From contig JARVLF010000022.1 of the NCBI GenBank assembly GCA_030849465.1, positions 186,001 to 250,000 of the forward strand: a stretch of 64,000 nucleotides of DNA. Direction: 5' to 3'. The notes below the pieces were generated by a model, which saw nothing but the letters and a program-made list of their open reading frames with translations, had not been told where the DNA came from and searched no databases. Source of the stretch: Moesziomyces globuligerus (lineage: Eukaryota; Basidiomycota; Ustilaginomycetes; Ustilaginales; Ustilaginaceae). Positions 54,166 through 64,000 of this stretch are shown here, piece after piece (positions within the stretch are counted from its first letter, which is position 1; the number at the start of each line of letters is the position of its first letter). The position numbers were made by a program, and so were the translations under genes.

Positions 54166-55134
54166 TTAGGAGGCGATCAACCAGAGGGCTGAGGCGACGA
54201 TGCCTGCGCCGATGGTGAGCATGATGGCATGGACTGCTTTGGAGGTATGGCCGTCGTTGAGGAAGACGCCTTCGGTCTCGTCGAAATCGACCTGCTCCTT
54301 TTCGAGCTGTCGTTCGGCGGAGAGGTAGTCGGCTAGGCCGGTGCCGAGCGCGAGGAGGGAGAGCACAAAGAAGATGCCGGCAAAAATTTTGGATGAGAGA
54401 GGGAGGTTCTCCCAGTCGACAGGTGTATGGTTGGATCTGCGTCGGGGTTGGTGGGGACGCGAGTTGGTGCGGACTGTGTCTGGCAGCTGGAGCTGAAGGA
54501 TGAGCGATGCCGACAGGATGGCGAGTAGACAGGACAAACGGAGCCAGACGAAGAAGTTGCGCTCGCGTGCGAGGAAGTCTCGCGCCGAGCTCGACGAGGT
54601 CTGCTTGGTTGCAAAAAAGTCCCGAGCAGCTATGACCGGATAGAGCAGCGGTCTTAGGATGAGACCAGGGCGGGTTTGGCTGGGTGGTTGCTCTTCGTTG
54701 CTGTGGTTGCTTTGTTCGTCATCGAGCTGGTGAATGGTGATGAGGGAGCTGTCGCGGCGAAAGACCCTTACCCGTGGCAATCTGTCGGTAGATTGACTGC
54801 GACGCGACTCTTCATCCAGCTTGTCGGCGTCTTCCGACCCCGCAGCGGGCGGGGTGCCCTTCAACGCATCGAATGCAGATGATGGCCGTGTCGATCGCGA
54901 AGACCCAGCTTCTCTGGTCGGCGAAGCAGCACGCGACGAAGCTGGGGTGCCTTGCTTGGAGCTCGGCGCCGAACGCGGCGATGTGGCTCGCGGATAGGCG
55001 TTGGGGATGTGGAGCGAGAGCCGACCACTTCCGGCTCCACTGCTGCGAGGAGCGCCGACGCTGAGTTCGGAAAGCCCGGTGTTGACGCGCTTGAGGCCGC
55101 CATCCTTATGGCCCTGCGACGAAGGACCGGCCAT
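54166..55134 (-). CDS. DUF202-type membrane protein
   Basis: 322 residues from the ATG at 55134 (MAGPSSQGHKDGG). The N-terminal 170 residues are Ser/Pro/Arg-rich and disordered. The C-terminal part has three hydrophobic segments preceded by ARDFLARERNFFVWLRLSCLL, which matches the DUF202/YidH signature (R-x-x-LA-x-ER-x-F-x-x-W-x-R). The segments are FFVWLRLSCLLAILSASLI, IFAGIFFVLSLLALGTGLA and HAIMLTIGAGIVASALWLIA, the last ending at the C-terminus. A related fold is found in the VTC1 subunit of the vacuolar polyphosphate polymerase; fungal DUF202 proteins of this length have no assigned function. The upstream ATG at 55278 would add 48 residues without recognisable features and is not preferred. 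Confidence 0.78.
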   Translation of the reverse strand: MAGPSSQGHKDGGLKRVNTGLSELSVGAPRSSGAGSGRLSLHIPNAYPRATSPRSAPSSKQGTPASSRAASPTREAGSSRSTRPSSAFDALKGTPPAAGSEDADKLDEESRRSQSTDRLPRVRVFRRDSSLITIHQLDDEQSNHSNEEQPPSQTRPGLILRPLLYPVIAARDFFATKQTSSSSARDFLARERNFFVWLRLSCLLAILSASLILQLQLPDTVRTNSRPHQPRRRSNHTPVDWENLPLSSKIFAGIFFVLSLLALGTGLADYLSAERQLEKEQVDFDETEGVFLNDGHTSKAVHAIMLTIGAGIVASALWLIAS

Positions 55135-57475
55135 GGTGTAGTCGTTGCGGTCTTGCAACTCAGAATCACGATGGGATGAAGAGCACGCCAGGCGCAAGAT
55201 ATCGGGGAGCCGGTGGAGGCAGCCGTCCATCAGGACATGCATGCACGGATCAGTCGTGTCGCATGCACGAGCATGCATGGCGTGACCATTAAGGTACGTG
55301 GATTTAGTTCAGACGTTCTAACACTCTTGCCAATCTGAGCCGAATGGTCTAACACAGCGTAGCAGCGCTTTTTGAGCAGCTCTCAAATAGCCTTTCAAAC
55401 GGAAAAGGCTGTGTACCAAGGAAGCGGATGCTGGCACGGATTGTCGGGTAAAGCGCCCGGCGGACAGAGTTGCAGCATGGCGTGCGAAGGTAGCTGCGGT
55501 GTCTGCACAGCGAGCAGATGGGCCGTGAGCAAAAAGAGTGGCAGCGCAGGCAGGGCACGGTAGCAGTCAGGGGGCGGGAACGACTGGCGGCTCATTGGAC
55601 CCTGGTTGTTTCGGGTGGCGTTTTGCCGCCGCAACGGGGGCGTGGATTCCGTGCCAGCAACCAGCCGAAGCACATGCTCCCTTCGGCGAAACCCTTGGAG
55701 CGCTTTCTGGCCGCAAGGGCTCGAGCGAGATTTCGAGTAGCCATCAGCGTGCGCGCAGCGTCGATGGTGATTGGTCTATGCTAGCCGCCAGAGCGCAGAG
55801 ATACAGGTCGAAGGCACGAGCAGCGCTCCACGGTCGGCCGGCGCACAAGAGTCGGAAGCTGAGCTTGCGAGTTCGAGCACCGACCGCCCAGCCTCGCAGC
55901 CTCGGTTTCGTGAATACAGCATCGTCCACGACCGACCCCGCAGCCAGGCTTCGAAACCCGTGGTGCAAGCCACATCCTCCTCGCACTCTCTCCGACCCGG
56001 CCATGTTGCCACGTTCAGCTCGGCTGATGACCAAATCATGGTGGCTGAGCGTCCCAGAAAGTCGAATCCAGTCCCAAGAGTTAGCGAGCGAAGCATGCCT
56101 CCAGGCCTGCATGTCTCGGAGAGAGCGTGAGATGCGCTCGGCCACGCCACGACGTAGAGTACAGTATCCCGAAGCATCCTGACGGCGTCTGGCGGGTGGC
56201 GGTTTGGGCTAGACCCAGCCCACGAGGCCGGGCCAAGGCTGAACCAGGCGTCTGTCTGAATGCCGTCGATAGGCCGGCAAATTCAAAATTGAGCTCTGCC
56301 TCGCCCTCATTGATGCAGTCACGGCTTCCCTTTGACAAGCACATGAGATTTCGTGATGCGTCGATGGGTCAAGCTTCGTAATTGTCGTCTCCACCCACTG
56401 TGCCTGAATCGGAAATCTCCTGAGCTCCTCCTTTGTCTCGCTACAGTATGCGACTTGCTATGTGACTTCAAGGAGGCGTCCAAGATGACAAGGTGGCGGC
56501 AACGTTGGCCCGCAGTGGCGGCGAGCAAGGGAAAAAAAAAAAGGAGGCTGAACAGACGCAGTGGCATTCCCGCACTGGGCGCTTTCTGCTTGCCGCTGTC
56601 CACGCAAGCCTTTGTTCGTGGTTCGGGGCTTGGCCGACCAATCTCCTGACGCTGTACCTGCCAAACCACACCCACCGCCCCCCGTTCCGCTGCCCCTTGC
56701 GTATGCTACCTCTCGCGTGTCGAAACGGTCTGCGCTTTCGAAGGCTCTTTTCCGGCAACGCCACTTTGACCCCTCCGCCCCTCTGACTCGCAAAACGAGC
56801 CGAATCGCCCGCCACTTATCGCGAGGCGAAGACCGAAGCGGGCCTTTTCTCTCTTTTTTTGGAGATCTCGATGCGAAGCCTCGGCTATAACGCCCAAGTG
56901 GCCTGCGATGAGTGTCTGCAGTGCTCGGCTACATCTAAGAGCCCCGAGCTACGCACCGTACGTGTCCGTGCCCAGGGGGGGGCACGGCGCCTAGCATACC
57001 GTAGCGTACACGCGGACGAATCAGAGCCAGGCGCCCGCTTGGCGCAGCTGGAATGACACCTTTGCCTTGCATCTGCGCAACCGACCGCGAGACGCGATCG
57101 CCGCAAGGGTTGCGAGAGACCGAGAGCAGCGAGAAAGGGCACGGCAAAACTGCGTCTGGGGATCAATCCGATGCAGGCGCAGCCCCAAGGCGACGCTAAT
57201 TTAGAAGAACGACAGGGGGCAGCATGCTGAGTTCAGCGGCCGCTTCGCCTGGCGTCGAGGCGAGGGCGGCAGGGGTTGTGCGAAAACCGTAAAGTCGACT
57301 GGCGAGCCGCTAAAAAGGGCGGCAACCCAAGTCAAAGAAGAACACTCGGAAAGTCCAACACTGCATGCACCAGATGCAGATCTGTGCGGCGTGCAGCTGT
57401 GCGTGCATGCAGCAGCCCGACCAACGGCGCTCGCATCTGGCCGAGAATAGACGCCATGAGCGACTGCACATACGG

Positions 57476-57487
57476 TACGGTACAGTA
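57476..57487. repeat. Inverted repeat arm 1 (partner 58071-58082)
   Basis: TACGGTACAGTA at 57476-57487 is the exact reverse complement of TACTGTACCGTA at 58071-58082. Both lie in short TAC(T/G)G microrepeats that extend the similarity imperfectly. Confidence 0.6.
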
Positions 57488-58070
57488 GCAGCAGCCCAGC
57501 ATGACGGCGGCCCTTTGAACCGTGTTGGTGTGAAGTTTGCGATCGAGTTTGGGGCTTGAGCGCGCTATCAAAGGGCCTCGGCGTTGGTGTTGGTGCCAGC
57601 AAATCCATTGGCCGGCGCTCGAGTCAAAGGTGGCTGCCGCTGGACATCGGTTGGTCCCAAGTGGCCAAGGAGGCGGGGCCCGAGCGGAGGTTGGTTGTCT
57701 GGCTGAGCGAGCGCCGCGCCGCGCGGCGCCCCCACTTTTCGGAAAGATGCCAGGCCGACAGCGATAAGCGACCTGGGCACGCATGAGTTTCTGCCCAACC
57801 TAGATCTGCAGCCCAAAGCCCAAGCCCAGCCCGCTTCAGCTGGCGAGGAGCCGAGACGAGGCCAGGCGACTTCTAGGCGTGTTTCGGGCCGCCCCTCGTT
57901 TGTTCTTGACAGGAGCGCTTGCCCACCCTTGCTTCTGCCACGCCCACCCTCGCAGCTAGCCGTGACTTCGGCCCGCCCGCCCCTCTGGCTCCAGAGATAT
58001 GCGTCAGATGCAAGGATTGCAGAGTTCACCAACCGAGGAGGATCTCTCCCTTCGCTAACTTACTGTACTG

Positions 58071-58082
58071 TACTGTACCGTA
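58071..58082. repeat. Inverted repeat arm 2 (partner 57476-57487)
   Basis: TACTGTACCGTA, embedded in a TACTG triplicate starting at 58061. See arm 1. Confidence 0.6.
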
Positions 58083-59120
58083 CTTCGGGCAGCCGCCACT
58101 GCGAGGCCGAAGTGCCCATTCGCCAAAAGGGAGAGAGGGAAAAAAAAACGGCCCAACCGCTCGCTGCTGCCCGACGGCATGCAAGCTGCTCGACTTTCTT
58201 CTCGAGCTCGGGCCAGGCGAAGCCGTCAGCCACGGCTCAAGCCCAGCTAGGTTTGCAACCGAGTGTTGCTCTCTCGTCGGCTCCTGCCCGCGTCCAACTC
58301 CACCTCCTCCATGCGTCTTGAAACTCAACCTGAGAGCTCCCTCCCCTTTCTCTCGCCGTGGTGCCTGATTTGTGTATGCGTCGTGCCGGCCCCTTCCGCC
58401 GTGGGCATTCCTGACGGCTCGGTCCCTTTCCCCAAGGCTTGGCTGCTGCACTGTAGTCCTGTCCAGACCACAACCGCAAAGTTCCCCTGCTGCCCTTGTC
58501 AACGCACCTTGAGCTTCGCCTTGAAAGGAACCAACGCTCGTCGTCGGCACCTATCTTTCAACCACGCCGCTTTGCCTTCAGCACACCATATCTTTGGTTC
58601 CGCATCCTGACCAGCGGGTTCTTGCATCATCCTCGACTTCCTCTCCGTTGCTTTCTTCCTTCCCACATTCTCGCCTCGGCTTTGCTCCAATCACCGCCGC
58701 CTCTGAATCGTTGGCACTCCTGACTTGGCTTCTTGCATCCATCATCCATCACCCCCTCTGATTCATCTGTGCCTCTCGTTCGACTCCTGTCACGCACATA
58801 TACCTGCATCGCTCCTTTCTTGATCGAGAATACCTGCCGTTCGTCCTCCTAGACCTCATTTGTGTGCACACACTCGTCGACGTCTGTCACCTTCATTTCG
58901 CATCACCTGCATCCAAGGCGCTTATAATCGCTCCCACACGCCACCCAGTCCACCTCATTACGACTCCGACGACTCTGCCATACCCCCGCGAATCACCCTC
59001 GCCACATAAAGATACCACGCGCTCGTCTTGCTCTCGCAGTACGATCCCTCCGACAATCCGCATCCTTCATTCCCGGCTCTGAGCCTTCCTTCTTCTTCAA
59101 ACAAGCTCAAACCCGCCAGC

Positions 59121-60254
59121 ATGACCAGCGTCAAGATCGAGAACCAGCGCGGCCGCTCGCCTGGCCCGGCTGCCGACCGACGCGCTTCGGACGTCAATGA
59201 CATTGACGAGGCCGATTCCCCCGCGCAGGCCGGCCATGCCGCACCTGCACGCACCAGCAAGAGACGCAAGCGCTCCGAGCTCTCGCCCTCGTCCAAGGCT
59301 ACGCACAGCATCATCGAAAAGGAGCGCAGAGAAGCCATGAACGAAAAGTTCTCCGAACTGGCTGCCAACATTCCCGAGCTCGTCGAGGCCATCGCCGCGG
59401 GCAAGCGGCCCACCAAGGGCGAGATCGTCAAGGCGAGCATCGCAAGACACCAGGAGCAGGACAGGCGGGTACGCGAACTCATGCACGAGGTGCAGATGCT
59501 CCGATCGCGCAGCGCCACCCCCTCGAGCTTCCCCGTTGAGAGCCCGGCGCCGCTGGCCGCGGCTCCGACAGATCCCATTGTGCCGGCTGCACAGACGGTC
59601 TCGATGCCGTATCAGATCCAAGCCTCGCACCCGATTGGCTTGCCCGTGTCGCAAGAAAACCTGTGGATCGGTCAGCTCCTTCACAAGACGGACGAGCCGC
59701 TGGCGCTGTGCAGCGAGCACCAGCCGCTGGCGTTGCTCCCGGACATGGCTCAGCCCGTCTCGCCGTTCAAGCAGACGTCGATGATGAACTGGAGCATCTC
59801 GTCGCTGCCCCAGCCGCTCGACCCGGCTACGCTCACCGTCGGATTCTCCACACCCAGCTTTGGCAAGAGCCTCCTCGAGGGCAGCGGCACTTTGGCACAT
59901 CTCGGCCGTCGCGACAGCACCACGGGTGGCACGACGACCACCTCGGGCTTCTCGTCGCCCACCTTCACGTCGTCGGACAGCGACTCGTCGTTTGGCACCG
60001 AGGCGTTGGACTCGAGCCTCGACGAGCGCAGGTTCTTTGCCGACAGCATGTCGTTCGAGCCGTTTGCCATGCCGTCGGCGGCCGTCGAGCAGACGCCCCT
60101 CGCCTCGCTCGTCGGACTGCCTGCCACCGAGCAGGCAGGTACGGCGGACAAGACGGCTCGCTCGCGCACCAGCAGCCGTCGAGCACGCAAGGACGACTCG
60201 ACACGGTCCGAAGCTTCCCTCTGGAACTCGCCTCTCCCTTCGGCCGTCAGCTGA
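59121..60254 (+). CDS. bHLH transcription factor
   Basis: 377 residues, no intron, start ATG at 59121 in good context (CGCCAGCATGACC). The basic region and helix 1 are KATHSIIEKERREAMNEKFSELAANIP. It carries the H62-E66-R70 triad that specifies E-box CACGTG-type binding. The loop is short (AIAAGKRPTKGEI) and helix 2 (VKASIARHQEQDRRVRELMHEVQML) may extend as a short zipper. An NLS-like KRRKR precedes the domain. The remainder is Pro/Ser/Thr-rich with a possible activation region (FTSSDSDSSFGTEALDSSLDE). The partner and targets cannot be read. The very long upstream region suggests complex regulation. Confidence 0.87.
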   Translation: MTSVKIENQRGRSPGPAADRRASDVNDIDEADSPAQAGHAAPARTSKRRKRSELSPSSKATHSIIEKERREAMNEKFSELAANIPELVEAIAAGKRPTKGEIVKASIARHQEQDRRVRELMHEVQMLRSRSATPSSFPVESPAPLAAAPTDPIVPAAQTVSMPYQIQASHPIGLPVSQENLWIGQLLHKTDEPLALCSEHQPLALLPDMAQPVSPFKQTSMMNWSISSLPQPLDPATLTVGFSTPSFGKSLLEGSGTLAHLGRRDSTTGGTTTTSGFSSPTFTSSDSDSSFGTEALDSSLDERRFFADSMSFEPFAMPSAAVEQTPLASLVGLPATEQAGTADKTARSRTSSRRARKDDSTRSEASLWNSPLPSAVS

Positions 60255-60567
60255 GGTGCGCGAGCAGTCCACCACCCCACTTACTTCCCCTTGGCATGTG
60301 CGTATTCCCGATGCGGCTTGACTCTCTGTACCACCGTAATCACTCCACCACCTCACCTGTACAATCAATCCCTCACATTGGTCCCTCCCACTTGGTTCGC
60401 GCGATCAGATGTCAGGAGGGCAGGAAGAGGAGCGGAAAGCGCTAGTGTAGCAAGGTATACAGAGCGAGAGTACAAGCACGTGAAATGAGCGAGACGCAAC
60501 ATCCAAAGGGCATCGGGGTGTGGGGGCGCGGGGGGGGGGAGAAATTGGGTGGGATCGGGAGGCTTTT
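60255..60567. other. Convergent 3' flank
   Basis: 313 bases between opposing stops, with a run of ten G near 60530. No coding signal. Confidence 0.5.
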
Positions 60568-63234
60568 TCAGTCTTCGCCTTCATCGACAAAGATCTCGCG
60601 ATACTTGTCGAGGATGGTCTCTACGGCGCGGCACTGGAAGCTCATGTCGTGGATCTGGATGCCGCCAGCAGCGCCGTTCTGCTGTCCTGTTGCGTCGTCG
60701 TAGCCTGCCGGTGGAGGCGAGAGCAGCGTTGGGCCAAAGACGATGGCGAGATTGCTAGCCGACATCTGATTGAGATGCTCGAGCGACTTGACCTTGTCCA
60801 GATGGCCCATGAGGTACTTGAGCGTGGCGTAATTCGCATCCGGCAGTTCGTTGACGCGCTCGTGAAGCCGGATATGCCTGAGCCGATCGTTGTCGATCTT
60901 GGCCGCCTCGATAAAGCCCGAGTAGAGCTCATGGGTCAAGAGCGGCTCGGGCAACTCGCGGAACCACAACTTGAGACAACCAGCGACAATGTTGATGTCC
61001 TGGATCGCCTCGTCGCTCATCAGCTCAACCGCGGACCAGTCGGCGTCGAACTTGGCCTTGAGCCTCTGCACCTTGGAGGTGGTGCCCGAGAGACGGTAGA
61101 TGCCCATGTTTTCGATGCCCACCTCCTCGATCGCCTGCGCGCACTTTTCGAGGATCGGCGGAATCTCGACGCTGTCCCTGGCCATCTGCTCCGCCAAGTC
61201 GACGCCAAAGATCGGTCGTTCCGACACCGTCGCCGTACGCGCCGCACCCGCCGCCGCAGCACCCTTGGACGTACCGGGCGCATTGAGGAAGCCTTCTTCG
61301 TACGGCCCTTCCCGGCGCGGTCCCTTGTAGTCGCGACCGTGCGCCACCTGGTAGTTGGCCATGTACTGCTTAAAGTCGGCGCGGTTGTCCATGGTCTCGA
61401 CCGCACCCTTGAGGCCGCTCGTAGGCGGCACGTCGGTGCCCACGGGTGAGATGGCCATGCCATCGTTGAGCACCGTGCTCTCGTACAAAAATGCGTAGCG
61501 CGCGAGGTGGTATTGCGTGCCATTGTCGATCTCTTCGGCGTTCTCCTTGAGCGTGCGCAGGATGCGGGGCAGCTGCAGATTGAAGTACTCCTGGCGGATG
61601 CCCTGCGTGCTGAGCACCTCTCTGCGGAACGCGTCGCTCGCCGTGCTGGTCCTGGCGCGAATCTCCTCCTCCTGCTTGAGCATCTGCTGCGGATTCTTGT
61701 TCTTGAAGAGCAGACCACCCTTGCCGATCGCCTTGCCCAGCGTACGCTTGCCGCTGCTGCCGCTACTGTTGGGACCGCCTTGCATCTCGCCGGACTTGGT
61801 CGACTCGCCCGACTTGAGCAGCAGCAGCCTTTCGAGATCCTCGGCCGCCGTGTCGAAGCGACCGCGCGCCTTCTCGACGCCGACCTCGGCATCCTGGAGG
61901 TTCTTCTCGAGCCGGAGGCCCGTCTCCCTCGCCTGCTTGCGACTCTTGTCCACCTCCTTGGCGAGGTTGGCGAGCTCGTCGCTCATCTCGTTGAGCTTGA
62001 CCGAGAAGCGCAGTCGATTGTCGGCGATGGTCTCGTGCGTCTTGACCACCGAGTGCCACGACTTGACAAACGTGCCGGCCTTGGCGTCGCTCAGCGAGTA
62101 GGTCTCGAAGGTGGAGCGGGCGAGCTTGGCCATGCTGCGCGCATACTCCTCCTCGATGACGGCGCGCTTTTTGAGGAAGACGGATGCTTCGCGCGCCGAG
62201 ACCATGCTCTGCTTGATGCGGTCAAATAGGAGCGGCATGCCGCAGTCGATGTCGCACAGCGAGCGCAGCACGCCCTCGTCGAAGCTGGTGGGGACGATGT
62301 CCTCCATGGTGGGGCCGTTGTTGGCGAGGTTGTTGGCAGAGATGCTGGCGGAGGGGTTGTGGTTGAAGGTGCTGGTGGTGTTGCTGGTGGGGATGCTCGT
62401 GTCAGCAAAGGTGGACGAGGCGGCGACGCCGGGTGCGGTGGATGCGCTCTGCGTGCTGAAGCGAGCGGTAGAGGTGTCGACGGAGGAGGAGGCGGTGGCG
62501 CCCGAGACGTAGCCGCGGGCATCATCGTAGTTGGCGTGATCGGCCAAGGTGGGTGTTGCTAGCGCGGAGGAGGCTTCGTAGGGGATGGCGTTGGGTGCGG
62601 CGTTGCGGCTGTCTATGCGCTCTACGTCGGACATGTTGAGCGCGTCCGAGTAGAGGTGGTTGGCGGAGGGATGTTCGTAGCCGGATCCAGAGACGTCGGA
62701 GAGGGCGTCATTGCTGTGGAACTGGGCCTCATTGGACATGTCCGAGTGGTTGCCTGGCGAGGTGCCAAAGTGGGTGGCGAGACCGTGCGTCGAGAGGCCG
62801 TGCGGGCTGAGGGTGGCATGGTCGACGGCACCGCCGAGCCAAGCGCCCTCCTGCGCGTTGGATGCGTGATAGGGCGAGTTCATTTGTGCAGGCTCGAGTG
62901 CCAGCTGCACGCTTGCAGGACCCTCGTAGGAAGAGCCGAAATCGGGATCGAGTTCGGAAGCAGCGCCGATGGGGCTGGTGGTGGTCGAGAGCGGCGCTCC
63001 TCCGAACAGATCGACGGCAGCCACGCTCGTCGCCGCGGTGGGGGACTGGGTAGCCGGAGATGCGTTGGCAGCGCCGTTGGCAGCGCCACTGGAGCGGGGC
63101 GAGGAAGAGCCGAACAGCGAGCGCTCGCCGTGTTTGCTGGCCAGAGAGGCTACTGAGCTGCGTAGCTTGACGCTCGAGATGCTGTTGGTGCTGGTCGTAC
63201 GCTTGCGCAAAAACTCGGGTGCCGACGGGGCCAT
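60568..63234 (-). CDS. rgd1: F-BAR and RhoGAP domain protein (Rgd1-type)
   Basis: GTPase-activating protein for Rho-type GTPases at curved membranes of growth sites. 888 residues, single exon, start ATG at 63234 (GCTTCCATGGCCCCG). The N-terminal about 310 residues are Ser/Ala/Asn-rich and disordered. The F-BAR/FCH domain (about 315-610) begins FDEGVLRSLCDIDCGMPLLFDRIKQ and contains EEEYARSMAKLARS. The RhoGAP domain (about 665-885) begins FGVDLAEQMARDSVEIPPILEKC. It has the arginine finger in GIYRLSG and LWFRELPEPLLTHELY, and SNLAIVFGPTLL. This layout matches yeast Rgd1, which acts on Rho3/Rho4. The symbol is by analogy. Confidence 0.92.
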   Translation of the reverse strand: MAPSAPEFLRKRTTSTNSISSVKLRSSVASLASKHGERSLFGSSSPRSSGAANGAANASPATQSPTAATSVAAVDLFGGAPLSTTTSPIGAASELDPDFGSSYEGPASVQLALEPAQMNSPYHASNAQEGAWLGGAVDHATLSPHGLSTHGLATHFGTSPGNHSDMSNEAQFHSNDALSDVSGSGYEHPSANHLYSDALNMSDVERIDSRNAAPNAIPYEASSALATPTLADHANYDDARGYVSGATASSSVDTSTARFSTQSASTAPGVAASSTFADTSIPTSNTTSTFNHNPSASISANNLANNGPTMEDIVPTSFDEGVLRSLCDIDCGMPLLFDRIKQSMVSAREASVFLKKRAVIEEEYARSMAKLARSTFETYSLSDAKAGTFVKSWHSVVKTHETIADNRLRFSVKLNEMSDELANLAKEVDKSRKQARETGLRLEKNLQDAEVGVEKARGRFDTAAEDLERLLLLKSGESTKSGEMQGGPNSSGSSGKRTLGKAIGKGGLLFKNKNPQQMLKQEEEIRARTSTASDAFRREVLSTQGIRQEYFNLQLPRILRTLKENAEEIDNGTQYHLARYAFLYESTVLNDGMAISPVGTDVPPTSGLKGAVETMDNRADFKQYMANYQVAHGRDYKGPRREGPYEEGFLNAPGTSKGAAAAGAARTATVSERPIFGVDLAEQMARDSVEIPPILEKCAQAIEEVGIENMGIYRLSGTTSKVQRLKAKFDADWSAVELMSDEAIQDINIVAGCLKLWFRELPEPLLTHELYSGFIEAAKIDNDRLRHIRLHERVNELPDANYATLKYLMGHLDKVKSLEHLNQMSASNLAIVFGPTLLSPPPAGYDDATGQQNGAAGGIQIHDMSFQCRAVETILDKYREIFVDEGED

Positions 63235-64000
63235 GGAAGCGCCTTTTGCAACACCTAGCGCTTTCCTTTGGTGAAGCTGGCCTGAACCGAGATCGGCCTT
63301 GTTGAACAGCTTATCCGTCTAAGAGGTCGGTGCGGCGGTCCTGCTGTGGGTTGCACGAGGTTGCGCTTGTGCAAATGCTCGCCCGCCTTGAGGGGGTCGC
63401 GAATGGGTGATATCGGACTGGGGTATCGAGCCTTGTGCGGCCGCGCGATCTGACGGCTGTCAAGTATATCAAGCGGAACGGCGCCGATGGGAAGAAGGTA
63501 TGGGCCAAGATGAAGAGCTCCAAGCGACAAGGGATCGTCAAGGCACACGCCCGAATGCCCGAACGCCCAAACGCAACGGCAATGCGTGCGGGACGGGGCG
63601 GCACAGCGGAATGCATCCAGCCAAGGGTCCGAGCGCCTCACTCAAGCGGCGGCCGCGCTGGACCAATTTATGCTGTTAGATTTGCAGACAGACGTGAGAT
63701 GCGAGCGTGCCGCCGCCGTTGACGAGCCCGCTCTTGCACAACCCGAAGACTAGATCTGGCCCCCCTTTTCTCTCTGCATTTCTGAGTTGGAAGCTCGCTG
63801 GCCGTGGGCGGCCGTGGGTGGCCGTGGGTGGATGTCGTCTTGCACGTTGTTCGGGTCGGATGCTGCCCTGCATCTGCCTTGCGCATCCGATAGGATCGGC
63901 GCAGTGCGGATGCGTCTCGAGCAAGATGGGGCCAACGCCCGAATGCGAGCGAGGCGCAGGTGCGCAGCGTCTGTATTCAGCATCCGTGGGAGCGAATACA
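63235..64000. other. Upstream region of the RhoGAP gene to window end
   Basis: 766 bases with no recognisable gene. GGCCGTGGGTGG-type tandem repeats lie at about 63801-63832. Confidence 0.5.

Larger units (their letters stand above)
55135..59120. other. 4.0-kb gene-free region upstream of the bHLH gene
   Basis: No convincing gene. It contains A-runs (about 56529-56541 and 58140-58149), a G-run near 56976, and a short inverted repeat (57476-57487 with 58071-58082). The final about 800 bases are strongly pyrimidine-rich, with many CATC/TTCC elements, and look like a long leader. Long upstream regions like this are typical of fungal developmental regulators. Confidence 0.55.

Noticed and set aside
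61507..62229. Long plus-strand open frame opposite the RhoGAP gene
   Set aside because: It is a mirror of the strongly biased codons of the real minus-strand gene and has Leu/Arg/Ala-rich composition without domains.

Overview
The window is nuclear DNA from a basidiomycete fungus, most likely a smut fungus of the Ustilaginaceae (Ustilago/Sporisorium/Moesziomyces group). The evidence is GC-rich, C-ending codon use, gene-dense packing on both strands, few short introns (about 60-130 nt, mostly GTAAGT/GTACGT donors and CTNAY-like branch points), and gene content including a spore-type fatty-acid dioxygenase resembling smut Ssp1. The species cannot be fixed from the sequence. I support 31 protein-coding genes. 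I found no rRNA, tRNA, transposon or CRISPR array. All splice junctions below were placed by eye, and exon lengths were checked to sum to an open frame.

Layout. 1-12.7 kb: the 3' end of a class V myosin, a ubiquitin-ubiquitin-AN1 zinc-finger fusion, the SMC5/6 subunit NSE1, an MFS sugar transporter, two small unknown genes and a ribokinase. 12.8-25 kb: cytosolic-type aspartate aminotransferase with a possible upstream peroxisomal-targeting exon, THO subunit HPR1/THOC1 divergent from exon-junction protein Y14, proteasome subunit RPN7, adenine phosphoribosyltransferase, a small unknown gene, and a PB1-like/retropepsin-like protein whose catalytic Asp position is Lys. 26-38.3 kb: SHR3 permease chaperone, a BTB-like protein, ubiquitin E2 variant MMS2, a DNAJB-type cochaperone, a small charged protein, an oligopeptide transporter, and GAR1 divergent from a ZNHIT2-like HIT-finger protein. 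38.6-64 kb: a Ppo/linoleate-diol-synthase-like dioxygenase lacking its P450 cysteine, the urea transporter DUR3, a PPPDE-thioredoxin-PUL protein divergent from a thioredoxin-PITH-membrane fusion, a DUF202 membrane protein, a bHLH factor behind a 4-kb gene-free region, and an F-BAR RhoGAP.

Themes. Several genes handle ubiquitin or the proteasome (Ub-Ub-AN1, RPN7, MMS2, NSE1, PPPDE-Trx-PUL, Trx-PITH). Three divergent pairs join related functions: THOC1/Y14 (mRNP), GAR1/ZNHIT2 (RNP assembly) and PPPDE-Trx-PUL/Trx-PITH (thioredoxin fusions). Two loci may make alternative isoforms with different cellular addresses: the PTS2 exon upstream of aspartate aminotransferase, and an intron of the Trx-PITH gene that would encode a membrane tail anchor if retained. 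The strongest candidates for something undescribed are the PB1/dead-retropepsin protein, the Ub-Ub-AN1 fusion and the Trx-PITH-membrane locus.
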